Shown here: one piece after another, positions 54,376-64,000 of the stretch | How positions within the stretch are numbered: the stretch's first letter is position 1 | Layout of the letters: every line of letters starts with the position of its first letter | Source of the DNA: Shinisaurus crocodilurus | Lineage: Eukaryota; Chordata; Lepidosauria; Squamata; Shinisauridae | Length of the DNA stretch: 64,000 bases | Direction of reading: 5' to 3' | Assembly (NCBI GenBank): GCA_021292165.1 | Contig: CM037876.1 | Location: 211,007,825-211,071,824 of the forward strand | Position numbers and translations under genes: made by a program | The notes under the pieces: model-generated | Told to the model about the DNA's origin: nothing | Seen by the model: only the letters and a program-made list of their open reading frames with translations | Database searches by the model: none

Positions 54376-54935
54376 TATTGTGCTCTGTCTGTACAACGTT
54401 GGCTGTATTTAGTTCTGAGAGCTGCCCTAATTTCTTGAAGAAGCGTGAGATATAAATATTTTAAATAAATCAATATTGCAGACTGTCAGAGTGCTCTTAT
54501 CCTGAATCAGAGAAAGTAGCTAGGCATTGTGCCAAGAGAAAGAAGGCCGGGGCAGGGGCAATTATGGGGCTAGGAAAGGAAGAGGAAGCAGCTGCAGCAG
54601 CAACTATCGAGGAAATGAAGATGGCGGTGGGGTGGCTGCAGCCACCTCATTCAGCAGTGCTTCTCTTCAGGGTGCTGGGCCCTAAGAAATGTTCTGTAAA
54701 AAGAAACTTTTTTTTTTTTTTTTTTTAGAATTATGTTAGGTCGCCTTTAAGGGTAAAACCTTTAAACAACATCAAAACAAAAACAGGGGGGGGGACACAA
54801 TGCCTGTACACCCCTGGCATTTGTGCTGCCATGCCAGGTGTTGATGCTGGACCTGGCAAGGGGACTAAGGGAAGAAGGCATTGAGTAGCAGTGGTTCTAA
54901 AAGTGAAAGACATGATCATGGTATAACTTCCAGAG
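54376..54935. other. No gene seen
   Basis: A short L2/SINE-like tail (GCGTGAGATATAAATATTTT) is near 54445-54476 and a T run at 54709-54726; the rest is unassigned. Confidence 0.35.
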
Positions 54936-54937
54936 GG

Positions 54938-55078
54938 ACAGCCATGTCTGTCTGGTGCAGTAAAAACAACAAAGAGTCTTGTAGCACCTTAAAGACTACT
55001 AACGCATTATTTCGTCATATGCTTTCATGGACTGGAGTCCACTTCATCAGATGCGTGATGTGTTAACCTGAGCTACAA

Positions 55079-55083
<5 letters not shown>
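54938..55083. repeat. Interspersed repeat with GTAGCACCTTAAAGACT core
   Basis: GTCTTGTAGCACCTTAAAGA, TATGCTTTCATGGACTGGAG and TCCACTTCATCAGATGCG form a block I know as widespread in reptile genomes. It is followed by a (TA)n run. Confidence 0.5.

Positions 55084-55109
<26 letters not shown>
55084..55109. repeat. (TA)n microsatellite
   Basis: About 13 TA units, then a few AC units. Confidence 0.9.
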
Positions 55110-55117
<8 letters not shown>

Positions 55118-55448
55118 TGGTTGGGAGCGGGGATTGTAAACAGTGAAATCATCAGAGGGAAATTAAATGCAGAAAGTACAGACGGTGATCATTGCCTTAT
55201 TAATGTAAGGGCCTACAGTGGCCATTCACAATGCAGTTGTTGGGTGATCACACAGACCTGCTTGTATTAGTCAGCTACTTAACACAGACAGTGTGGTGAA
55301 GGGGTGGGGAAACCCAACCTTTGCCCCTGTTCAAGCCACAGGATAATGATCATGGTAGAGGCCAAGTAAGGCAAAACTAGCTGGGAACGGATGGTTGTCT
55401 TTCCATAACCATTCCCATCACTTCACTCGTCATCTCACTAGTATAGTG

Positions 55449-55675
55449 AGAGCCAGTGTGGCGTAGTGGTGAGAGTGTTGGACTGGGACTCAGGAGATCT
55501 GGGTTCTAGTGCCTGCTTAACCATGGAGAGCACTGGGTGGCTGTGGACCAGTCATTGACTCTCAGCCTAACCTACCTCACAGGGTTGTTGTGAGGATAAA
55601 ATGGAGAGGATGACCATGTGAGCCACCTTGGGTTCTTTGTAAGAGGGGAAAAGGTAGGATATAAATGTAGTAGAG
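55449..55675 (+). mobile_element. tRNA-derived SINE type A
   Basis: Full-length looking: head GAGCCAGTGTGGCGTAGTGG, B box GGGTTCTAGTG, body GACTCTCAGCCTAACC, CACAGGGTTGTTGTGAGG, end AGCCACCTTGGGTTCTTTG. Confidence 0.85.
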
Positions 55676-56312
55676 TAGTAGGGACAGGCAGTTTATTTTT
55701 ATTTATTTATTTATTTATTATGAAATGAGTCCCTGAAATTCCAGCTAAATACAATTCAAGGAAGGATCTATGTTGGTAAAGGACCTGAGCACGGTCAGCA
55801 GGAAATAAGGACATTGATTTGTCTGAGAATGTGTGAGTCTAGGTGGACTTTTTTCTGGGCTGTGAACAACTGGTGACAGCCGCAAAGAGGTTAAACAAGA
55901 TTGATGGGTGGATAGAAACCGGTTAGCCTTGCAAATTTGAAACACAATGCTAGAATGCCTGGCTGGAGGAGTGAAATTAGTTTGCAAGATTAAAACATAT
56001 TAATACAACTCAGAAAACTGTCATGTCAGAGCTTCTCACTCTAATGCTGAACGACAGCCAAACAGTTCCAGTTCTGAACATAATGTAGCACATCGTGCTT
56101 GCAATCTGTTTCACATCACATTATGCCATTCTGGAGTCCTCCCTTTAGAATATGTGGCACTAGCCTTGAATATGCTTATTTTTAACTGTAGGTTGCTGAG
56201 AATAAGGCTAGCACAAATTAAATGCACATTATGGGGATATTTTCCAAGAGTTTCCAATCAGTATCCTATGGCTAGTGGTTGAAATGGTCCAAACATACAA
56301 GGGAAAGAGAAG
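55676..56312. other. No gene seen
   Basis: A (TTTA)n run at about 55693-55720; otherwise unassigned. Confidence 0.4.
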
Positions 56313-56525
56313 CGAGCCAATGTGGTGTAGTGGTTAGAGTGTTGGACTGGGACTTGGGAGATCCAGGTTTTAATCCTCACTCAGTCATGAAGCTCTCTGG
56401 GTGACTTTGGGCCAGTCACTCTCAGCCATACCTACCTCACAGGGTTGTTGTGAGGATAAAATGGAGAGGAGGACCACGTGAGCCACCTTGGTTTCCTTGC
56501 AAAAGGATATAAATGTAATAATAAA
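56313..56525 (+). mobile_element. tRNA-derived SINE type A
   Basis: GAGCCAATGTGGTGTAGTGG, GACTTGGGAGATCCAGG, worn B box GGTTTTAATCC, GTCACTCTCAGCCATACC, CACGTGAGCCACCTTGG. Confidence 0.8.
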
Positions 56526-56653
56526 AACTTATGAGGTGGCACAGGAGGAGAGATGAAAAAATTGCTGAAGTATTTCCTACTCCCTTCTCTGCTGAACCCC
56601 TTCTGTCCCAAAAGCACAGAGCCCCATCATCTCTCCCTAGGCCTGGTGCAGTG

Positions 56654-57112
56654 CTAGGGATGGGAGATAATTTCTTTTGGTTCATTTTTTAAAAAATAAC
56701 TTATCAAATTTCACATTTCTTCATAAATGGGATGGAAGGAACTTGAGATTTTTAAAAAATGAATGTAGGAGAAAGGAAACAGACATATTCGTCTATCCAG
56801 GCCAAGGGCTTTGAGTGCTTTGCTCTTAAAATATCGGTTTGAATCCCTGGGTATTCGACCATGTTAGTGCCAAATTAGGGCTGCCACCTCTTTTTCCTGG
56901 CAGACTTCTCATCTTTCATGGCAGACAGGTATGATGTGTTCCTCTCCATGCTTGAAATAACTATACCTATTGAATTTGGCTGGTGCAGATGGGTGAGAAT
57001 ATTATTTGGTTCACATTATAAAAATTCACAAATTACTTCCTAAACAGGATGGAAAGAACTTGACTTTTAAAAAACTCGAGAAACCAAAACTGACATATTC
57101 ATCCATCCCTAG
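56654..57112. repeat. Two related AT-rich hAT-like MITEs
   Basis: The copies at 56654-56802 and 56980-57112 share TTTGGTTCA, AATTCACAAATT-like, GGATGGAA.GAACTTGA and the right end ATTC.TC.ATCC. The second ends TTCATCCATCCCTAG like 24755-24849. Confidence 0.5.
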
Positions 57113-57248
57113 CAATGACAACTTTTAAACTTCTTGGTTGTTCGAATGTTCATAAACATTCCATGACACTTCAACAGCAGGATCAATAGCTTGGGAGGTC
57201 TCATCTCAATATCATGGCCAACTGATTGAGGAGGCTATGCAGTGGGGG

Positions 57249-57379
57249 AGAGAGACAACTTGTGACCCTCCAGATGTTGTTGCTCTGCAATTCCCATCAG
57301 CCATCACTGTTGGCTATGCTGGCTAGGGCTGATGGAGTTGCAATCCAACAATATCTGGAGGGCCACATATTGCCCTCCC
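57249..57379. mobile_element. Palindromic hAT-type MITE
   Basis: ACAACTTGTGACCCTCCAGA and ATCTGGAGGGCCACATATTG, with core TGCAATTCCCATCAGCC / GGGCTGATGGAGTTGCA. Confidence 0.75.
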
Positions 57380-57952
57380 CCAAGCTAAAGCATCCAGGGG
57401 CCAAGGGCTTCTCACTTCCCCCATCCCTCAGGCTGGCTAGAAATGAGATGTAGGTTAGTAAGTAACCCTTCACCCTCCAGGTGCCTCAGGGTATCTTACC
57501 TCAGCTCTTTGGGGGTGCCCACACTACTTATCAACTGAGTCCAAAACTGAAGTGTAAAGCCAATCAGTCAAATTAGATCAAACACCACAACCTGCGCCTA
57601 ACAGTAAAGAGTAGTTGGGGGGGGGGGAAGTGTCCCAACAGCCAATCAGGGATGCCGCAAAAAAATAAATGCTACTCAGCCCTCCACAGGGTGGCTAGTT
57701 ATTCCCTTATTGTTGCACAGGGAGGGTGGGTGGAATGCTACACCGTCCATCTGGGTCTCCAAGGGGATGGGGCAAAACTGGTCCCAGCTGAATGCCAGAG
57801 TCCAATATTAATATTACAGTCCAATATTAACAACCTCCACTACAGAAATGTATTTCCTATCACCATCATGATGTCTTCCTCCTACTCCCCTTCATCCCAC
57901 CATTTAGGTGGTTTCCCATCATTATGGACACCATTTTATGCATATAAAATGT
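57380..57952. other. No gene seen
   Basis: Unassigned; G run near 57617. Confidence 0.4.
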
Positions 57953-58281
57953 ACAGTGGCCAAGTGTCCTACTTTGCAGAGGACAGTACTCTATCTGAAG
58001 GTATCCTCAGTTTGAAGGCCTGTCAAGAACCACAAGAAGGGAGAGCAACAGGGGCCTTGAAGTTGCCCAACCTGGACAGCCGACTGAGCAGGCACCTGGT
58101 CACAGTCTTCTTCACCATGATGAGATGTAGTGTATTAGTATTTAAATTATGGCAATTATTTCCAAATTTGCATGTATACATATAATTAGAATATGCTAGT
58201 TTTACCCAAACTCGTATCTTCCTTTGTCCTCTTGTTTTGGTGATGCATTTCCTCTTTTTAGTAGGTTAAGTGGCCACCCTA
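57953..58281. repeat. Interspersed repeat, copy 2 of 2
   Basis: It starts ACAGTGGCCAAGTGTCCTAC and ends TTAAGTGGCCACCCTA. Collinear with 40962-41335. Confidence 0.6.
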
Positions 58282-58463
58282 ATAAAAAAAAAAAGTAGCA
58301 AGACTGTGATGCAAAGGAAATGGAGGAAATCAATTTAAAATAATCAAGATTTCTCAAAAGTGTATTCATTTGTCATCAAACTCTAGATGTCAGCCCAAAG
58401 ACATCTAGGGAGCTGACTTGTAAATGCAAAGTGAAACATTTTACATTTCCAGTAGATGTCAGC

Positions 58464-58465
<2 letters not shown>

Positions 58466-58498
<33 letters not shown>
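58466..58498. repeat. (CT)n microsatellite
   Basis: About 16 CT units. Confidence 0.9.
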
Positions 58499-58501
<3 letters not shown>

Positions 58502-58870
58502 AAGCAGCTGAGAAAAACTAAAGAACATTTAGAAGCTGCAAGAGAGGGTCAGGCAGGGAGGGAGACATTTCCCAGTTTGGTTGTGAGGATTTTAATTTTA
58601 GCAATTTTTTTAAACAAAAGATTAAAATGTTGTGAACCAAAGCTTTTCTCTTTATGAAAATGAAGTCATTTATAGCCAACATTCTTACATTAAAAAAAGT
58701 TTATTCATTATTGATGCAGAGCAGACCTCGATGAAATGATTATTGATGCAGAACAACAAGTGAGGTGAGTGCTTTTGCTCTTGTCTGACTCATTTGAGGC
58801 CCCCAACAGAGAAACTGTCGGGGACCTGCAATGGGGTTTTGGGGTTGACCTGCAGGAACTCTCCTCAGCC
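58499..58870. other. No gene seen
   Basis: AT-rich and unassigned. Confidence 0.4.
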
Positions 58871-58874
58871 TCAG

Positions 58875-58963
58875 GCTGAAATCCTATACCCACTTTCCTG
58901 GGAGTAAGTCCCATTGAACTCAGTAGGACATACTTCTGAGTGGACATGCACAGGATTGCACTG
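58875..58963. repeat. CAATCCTA-type palindromic MITE
   Basis: CTGAAATCCTATACCCACTT, CTGGGAGTAAGTCCCATTGA, ACTTCTGAGTGGACATGCAC, AGGATTGCACTG. Confidence 0.75.
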
Positions 58964-59330
58964 TTATGGTGCAATCCTATGGTCCCTGGGATGGTGTCTC
59001 AGACCATAGCATACAAATACAAGAAATCTTTCCCTTCAAGGGTGGAGAGAAAGATCTCTGGTGAAAAAGAGCATCAAATCTCAGAATCTCCCCCTGTGGA
59101 AACATCTGTGCCCCTCACCTCTCCAGCATTGGGATTCTGGCATCAGAGATAAGGGAAAGAAGTCGTGCCAGTGGTATGTTGCAGGGATGTCCGGGAGAGG
59201 CTGTAGATCCAAAAAAAAATAATAATCCACAGCACTCCCAGCTCCTGGCCATGGCCCCAAACCAGCCAGTAATCAACGCTGGCCCTGGAGCTGGTGTGTA
59301 GAGCATCTGCCCTGCTGGCATGAGCTTGGT
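58964..59330. other. No gene seen
   Basis: Unassigned. Confidence 0.4.
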
Positions 59331-59540
59331 AGAGCTTTCGATAGCTTGAACCTAGATTCCACCTAAACATCAGGAAAAATTTCCTGACTGTCAAAGCAAT
59401 AAGACAATGGAATCAACTACCTCTGGAGGCATTCAAGGTGCGGCTGGACAGCCATCTGTCAGGATTCCTGCATTGAGCAGGGGGTTGGACTCGATGGCCT
59501 TGTAGGCCCCTTCCAACTCTGCTTTTCTATGATTCTATGA
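59331..59540 (+). mobile_element. CR1 LINE 3' end
   Basis: TAGATTCCACCTAAACATCA, AGACAATGGAATCAACTACC, GGAGGCATTCAAGGTGCGG, GGGTTGGACTCGATGGCCTT and terminal TTCTATGATTCTATGA octamers. Strongly 5' truncated. Confidence 0.9.
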
Positions 59541-60049
59541 AGGCTCCAACATCAGAGCTCTCTGAGATAAGGGCTTAGGAGGACTGCCCTGTTAGGGTCG
59601 TTTCTCAACCACCTTTCAAAAATAGTTTGCTGCAGAAAGAATGCCACAAGTGTGGCATTCACACTATTGTGTTACATAAGGAGATGGGCAGGGTAGGTAA
59701 AAATAATAATAACCAATCCATCAAAAATAATTAATGAATGCAATCCCCGCCCCCATGCAGAATTGCTTCTTTAAAATATTTTTTTCACTTTAATACATTT
59801 TCTGGTATATTTATATTTATTCTTTCCCCTCCAGTCTTTCACTACTGGGGAGCTCCACAGTTTATGCCTATAAGCACTTTTGGTTCTGCCATTTTATTAC
59901 TTTTAGCACATATCAGGAATATCCACTGAATGAAGGCACAGATTCATATGTCTACCATGTTTTGTCCTTTCATCATGAGTGAAGTAGTGGTTGGTTGAGA
60001 GATGTCGAAACTTCAAGGTTGGCAGATGGGGGGGGGGCTAATCTGTCTT
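59541..60049. other. No gene seen
   Basis: Unassigned; G run near 60030. Confidence 0.4.
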
Positions 60050-60142
60050 ACAGCACAAGCTTATATATGTCTACTCAAAAATAAGTCCTATTGAGTTCAA
60101 TGGAGCTTAAACCCAGGAAAGTTGATATAGGATTGCAGCCTA
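60050..60142. repeat. CAATCCTA-type palindromic MITE
   Basis: TCTACTCAAAAATAAGTCCT, TTGAGTTCAATGGAGCTTAA, ATATAGGATTGCAGCC. Confidence 0.7.
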
Positions 60143-60339
60143 ATTCTAAGTTGGACTTCACAATGTGGTTCCTACTGCCAACTTAGTGCCACACCTCGAT
60201 TGAGAGAAGACCCACCTATACATCCAGTGATGTGGTGGTACATTTCGAAGTGCAGGTGCTTATCATGACAGCCCCCATAGCCATGCCCCTGAGGAGAGGC
60301 CAAAAGCACAGTCAGGTGTGTTGATCAGTCTCAATAAAG

Positions 60340-60474
60340 CAGTGTTCTCCAACCTTGGGTCCCCAGATGTTTTTGGCCTACAACTCCCAGCATGCCTCAG
60401 CCAGAGTTGCTGGCTGGGGCATGCTGGGAGTTGTTGGCCAAAAACATCTGGGGACCCAAGGTTGGAGAGCACTG
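60340..60474. mobile_element. Palindromic hAT-type MITE
   Basis: The ends are CAGTGTTCTCCAACCTTGGG and GGTTGGAGAGCACTG. A perfect 8-bp TSD CAATAAAG lies at 60332-60339 and 60475-60482. Confidence 0.9.
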
Positions 60475-60482
60475 CAATAAAG

Positions 60483-61114
60483 CAATTCCAGCAGTTTTCA
60501 CCTCCACCAGGAGCAGGTCTTGATATAAAACTAATAGGTCTTAATTGCCCATTCAAGACCAAGCCCCCACAAAAGCCTAACTTGTCCCAAGAGTTATCAT
60601 GAGGATAAAATGCAGGGGAGCACCATGTATGCTACTTTGATGAAGGGTATGATAAAAGGTAGTAATACAATAAAATAAAATAGGAGAAAACAAGAATGAT
60701 TCTTATCAGGACCACCTTGTGGACAAATTCCACCTCCCATCCACACCCCACCCCACCTCCAAAAAACCTCTTCAAGAAGTGAGCTCCCATCTCAGTGCCT
60801 TTAAATTAAAAATTATTTTCAAAGGCAGGTACAAAATTAAAGGTTGTTTCTCCCTTGAACTCTCCAGGCAGTTTATTAAATCAACTAAAAGGATGGCACA
60901 GTAGGGAAACAATGCGAGCAGCCAGCCCTGAGAAAATTGGTTAATTATTAACCGTAAGGCGTCCAGAAACTTGCATGCAATACAGGGGGTTTTTTTTAAT
61001 AAAAGAAAGAAAGAAAAGAGAAGCAGCTAATAACTCCCTCTATCTGGAAGAGGCTAAGCCATCGATTCTTCGTCGACCTTGGCTGTTGTGCTGTGATTAA
61101 GAGAAGCTTCCAGT
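60483..61114. other. No gene seen; candidate upstream region of the 61115 frame
   Basis: Apart from the HNF1-type site at 60940-60952 and an (GAAA)n-like run near 61000-61015, I recognise nothing. Confidence 0.35.
60940..60952. promoter_or_regulatory. Perfect HNF1-type palindrome
   Basis: GTTAATTATTAAC fits the published HNF1A/HNF1B consensus GTTAATNATTAAC exactly. It lies about 160 bp upstream of the open frame at 61115. Chance occurrence in AT-rich DNA remains possible. Confidence 0.4.
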
Positions 61115-61402
61115 ATGAATAAACAAAAAGTAAAGAAGATGTCTCTTACGAAGGTGGAAGACACGATGGCTCTGAAATGGGCAAGGACAGTAAATCGTGG
61201 GGAAGAGATGAGGTATGCTAAAAAGGTCAAAATCCTCCAAAAAGCGGTGTCTCTCAGCTGCTACGAGGTGGACCGAGAAAAAGCAGCACTTCTCAAGTTT
61301 CTGGAGAAAGTTCAGATGTCTACAGGGCAACTCAGTAAAGACACTCCTCTATCAAATGCCTATTCAAGAGCACACACACAAAATAACCCTTCCATCCAAT
61401 AA
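61115..61402 (+). CDS. Possible small protein or exon, Lys/Glu-rich helix
   Basis: A 95-codon frame begins at ATG and ends at TAA. Unlike most frames here, it lies in DNA where I recognise no repeat. Residues about 33-70 (MRYAKKVKILQKAVSLSCY, then DREKAALLKFLEKVQM) have the heptad-like charge and Leu spacing of a short coiled coil. Residues 1-12 are basic (NKQKVKKMSL). I do not recognise the family. A TTCCAG acceptor-like sequence lies directly before the ATG. A GTGAGTAA donor-like sequence at 61414 lies after the stop in this frame, so splicing is not supported there. It may be a small gene, a first exon, or chance. Confidence 0.2.
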   Translation: MNKQKVKKMSLTKVEDTMALKWARTVNRGEEMRYAKKVKILQKAVSLSCYEVDREKAALLKFLEKVQMSTGQLSKDTPLSNAYSRAHTQNNPSIQ

Positions 61403-62028
61403 GTCAACATCCAGTGAGTAACATTGCTTCAGCTGAAATTAATAACCACCACATGACTTCTCTGGTGCCTGGAAGAGTTTAGACCAGATATTTGGCATGT
61501 AGAAAAGCAGGTCTGTATTTCTTTAAGAATATGGACTCCTGTACATGGTGTCATTGTGACAGTGACTTTTGCTTTGCAAATTGACTCCAATCTGAGTACT
61601 TCAATTTGAATAAGCATGGAACAACCTAGACAAGGCTAATAATTAACTGCATTTTAAGGATTTGTCTGAAACGTGTTGTCTCTGTAGAGCTGGTGGATTA
61701 TCTTGGCTTCCTGCGTCCATCACTAATAAGCTTTTGGGACTTCATTCAGTTCAGGTTCCAAACGATACTTCAAGGGAAAGAAGGAAGAACGGCAAAAGCA
61801 ACAACAGCATTGTCATTCTTTTCCCCCTAGAATAATCCATTTGGTCCTTCAAACAAGGCAACCGGTACTGGAAGCAAGAAAGTTCCCCATTTCTAGTCAC
61901 CAAAATTCAGCAGAAATGTTATCAGAACTCTGGACATGTGGATGATGTCCAGGAACAAGTAGAATGAAGAAGAGGAACAGACATCTCTCAGTCAGTGTAA
62001 GAGGAAATTGTATAAAATTGTGTAGACT
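61403..62028. other. No gene seen; may include LINE 3' UTR
   Basis: The part nearest 62029 may be the 3' UTR of the minus-strand LINE next to it. The rest is unassigned. Confidence 0.35.
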
Positions 62029-62540
62029 CTAGCGATGGGTCCGTAAGTGACTGTGGAGGCCAATTCTAGATCCACACAGCTTCCCACAGTGAGGACACAG
62101 GTTGCCAGATGGAAGATGGTCCTGTAAAGGATTCGTTTGACATGCTTTTCGCTTAGCACGTTTCTGCCTTTCGCCTTGCACTCCGGCTTCTTCTAAGTCC
62201 ATAGGACCTTTGTGAAAGGCCAACCTCCAGTTAAAGCGTTCATGGGCCAGAGCTTCCCAGTTCTTGATGTTTATATTGCATTTTTTTAGATTAGCCTTAA
62301 GAACATCTTTAAACTTCTTATACTGACCACTGATATTCCGCTTTCCATCCTTGAGTTGGGAATAAAGTAACTGCTCTGGGAGACAGCAGTCAGACATTCG
62401 AACAACATGACCAGTCCATTGAAGTTGGCGTTGAAGGATCATTTTTTCAACTCTAGTAGTCTTTGCTTCTTCCAGTACACTGACATTTGTTCACCTATCT
62501 TCCCCAGTAATTCGCAGGATTTTCCGGAGGCAACATTGAT
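62029..62540 (-). pseudogene. RTE-like LINE ORF2 C-terminus
   Basis: The minus strand encodes MILQRQLQWTGHVVRMSD, LPEQLLYSQLKDGKRNISGQ, ALAHERFNWRLAFHKG and a terminal CPHCGKLCGSRIGLHSHLRT. The W-T-G-H-V-V-R-M / L-x-D-G-K-R / R-x-x-W-R order and the terminal CxxC...HxxxxH finger are typical of C-termini of RTE-like non-LTR ORF2 proteins. The frame is open for 137 codons to the natural end. It continues upstream as RKILRITGEDR past one stop near 62490. The RT and endonuclease are missing. The exact clade is uncertain. Confidence 0.6.
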
Positions 62541-62971
62541 GACTAAAGACCATTATTACTACATTTCTGAGTAGACATACATAAACTCATGCTCAGTTCA
62601 GAGCAATGTATTATGAAGCTACAACAAAAGACGGTAACTGAATGAGGAATTAAAAACTAACAGAGCAATCCTGAGTAGGGCCAGTGGGGAGCAACAAAGT
62701 GGATCTGCCACTTCATCCCACAGCCTGCCAGCCCACAAAATGTGTGTGTGGGGAGGGGGGGGTTGCCAGGCTGTTCAAGCCAGCAGATCCATGTAATTAT
62801 AATGGAACAGGTCCATCTGAGGGAACAGAGGATCTAGCAGATACAAAATCAATGCCTCACCACCCATGGAATGCTCCATTTGAGGGGTTTCCTGCCAGCT
62901 ACTGACAGTGGAAGAATGAGCAATGGGAGCTTTCTACCTGCCTGGGTGCAGTGGAGCCTCCGCTGTATCAG

Positions 62972-62973
<2 letters not shown>
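62541..62973. other. No gene seen
   Basis: Scraps of a CAATCCTA-type element (TTTCTGAGTAGACATACA near 62561; CAGAGCAATCCTGAG near 62661); otherwise unassigned. Confidence 0.35.

Positions 62974-63034
<61 letters not shown>
62974..63034. repeat. Compound (CT)n(CA)n microsatellite
   Basis: About 19 CT units run directly into about 11 CA units. Confidence 0.95.
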
Positions 63035-64000
63035 TGGTGGAGAAGCACCAAAATGCTATCCTAACCCCTTGCAACCACCAATACCAGTGGGCTAGGATTA
63101 TGCTCTACACTTCTAATTTATATTCTCCTTATCAGTTCCCTGCACCCCAGTATTCTTAGTTATGGTTGCTTTTTGTTTGGGGAAAAGACAAGGTGAAAAA
63201 AAAACTGCATTTGACTTAAAGCTAACCTGCAAGGTGAGATTTATACATTGCTGATATTTCTCAACGTTCAAAAGCAATTTTGGACATTTTTGAAAATGAA
63301 AAATTAAAATACCGATTTCAGATGTTTGCACTTAACTATATGTAATGATACTAACAAACTTGCAGAAATAGACTTTTGCCACTTTTGTTAAGAGCAATTA
63401 TGATGAGGATAGGTCAGAAATTCTGTCAGTTTACCATACCTTATTCACTTGAATTTCAGGACATGGGCAAATTTCATCAAAATGCTAGATGTATATAAAT
63501 ATAGGGGGTATCAGTATAAACCTCATGATGTAGTCCTGTTAGGTCTTCATCATTTTTGATCAGGAAAAGGACATGTTAGTATAATTATTCAATGCAACTC
63601 TGCTGACCATTTCAAAGATTTCTGGTATATCTGACTATGATGTTTATCTGAGTCAATTCCTTATAAATCTCTTTTATTTCAGAACATGCTTCCACCTTTG
63701 GTCATTAGTTTTATTATTTCAGTTCTGTATGTAATCTGTTTCTTGTTCTCCTAGGTAGTCAAATAGAGTTTCCTGTCAGTAGAACATAAACTTTTAACAC
63801 CAAATTCTTTGAGTGTTACAAAAAGATATAGTAAAAATTATAGTAATTATTGAAGAGGCATTTAATACTGTGAGCTAAAACACAAAGGACTTTGCCAGAA
63901 GGAGACATTATATCATAAAGGATATCAGATAACTAGGTGAAGAAGGAAGCACAATTTTGTGTCTAACCCTGTCAAAACATTTTTTAAAAATCTCAGATCT
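63035..64000. other. No gene seen; AT-rich
   Basis: No recognised repeat or coding motif to the window end. Confidence 0.4.

Overview
The window looks like intergenic or intronic DNA from a vertebrate, most likely a non-avian reptile and probably a squamate. The evidence is the repeat mixture: CR1 LINEs with (ATTCTATG)n ends, L2, L1-like and RTE-like LINE pieces, a DIRS-type tyrosine-recombinase retroelement, two tRNA-derived SINE families, a 5S-rRNA-derived SINE with a CR1 tail, and many hAT-type miniature elements with 8-bp target-site duplications (TSDs). This species call is an inference from repeat style, not from a host gene. I see no complete host protein-coding gene, rRNA gene, functional tRNA gene or CRISPR array. 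Nearly every open frame is a shadow of a repeat or a chance frame.

Layout. 1-7.8 kb: an L2 end split by a GC-rich hAT element (1120-1686), then two unusual hAT-like foldback elements (2960-3757 and 4223-5225) built from arrays of a GACTC/GAGTC motif, another short hAT element (5891-6237) and old CR1. 7.86-10.4 kb: a 2.5-kb non-autonomous hAT element with a SINE, a perfect 82-bp palindrome and a GC-rich 130-bp tandem repeat inside it. 10.4-17 kb: mostly AT-rich single-copy-looking DNA with small palindromic elements. 17-22.9 kb: palindromic MITEs, L2 pieces and a 1.3-kb minus-strand CR1. 23-26.9 kb: an L1-like fragment, a solo LTR (24225-24742), a 5S/CR1 SINE and a SINE hit twice at one target. 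28.7-34.6 kb: a third GACTC-array element, a possible LTR fragment, and several minus-strand L2 copies with nested insertions. 35.6-43.1 kb: a MITE nested in a MITE, a decayed DIRS element (about 37.55-39.68 kb), and a G/C-rich minisatellite. 43.4-47.7 kb: a local duplication with a filled and an empty insertion site, SINEs and hAT pieces. 47.9-52.2 kb: repeat-poor DNA that may hold conserved non-coding elements. 52.4-60.5 kb: CR1 with a nearly identical inverted copy, then SINEs and MITEs. 60.5-64 kb: a possible small coding exon (61115-61402) downstream of a perfect HNF1-type palindrome, and an RTE-like LINE C-terminus.

The strongest unusual signal is the family of three GACTC-array elements. 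Each has CAGGGATG ends and a perfect 8-bp TSD, and each carries an internal unit of about 147 bp that has its own pair of ends. No pathway or operon-like cooperation can be inferred; the window records layered transposition.
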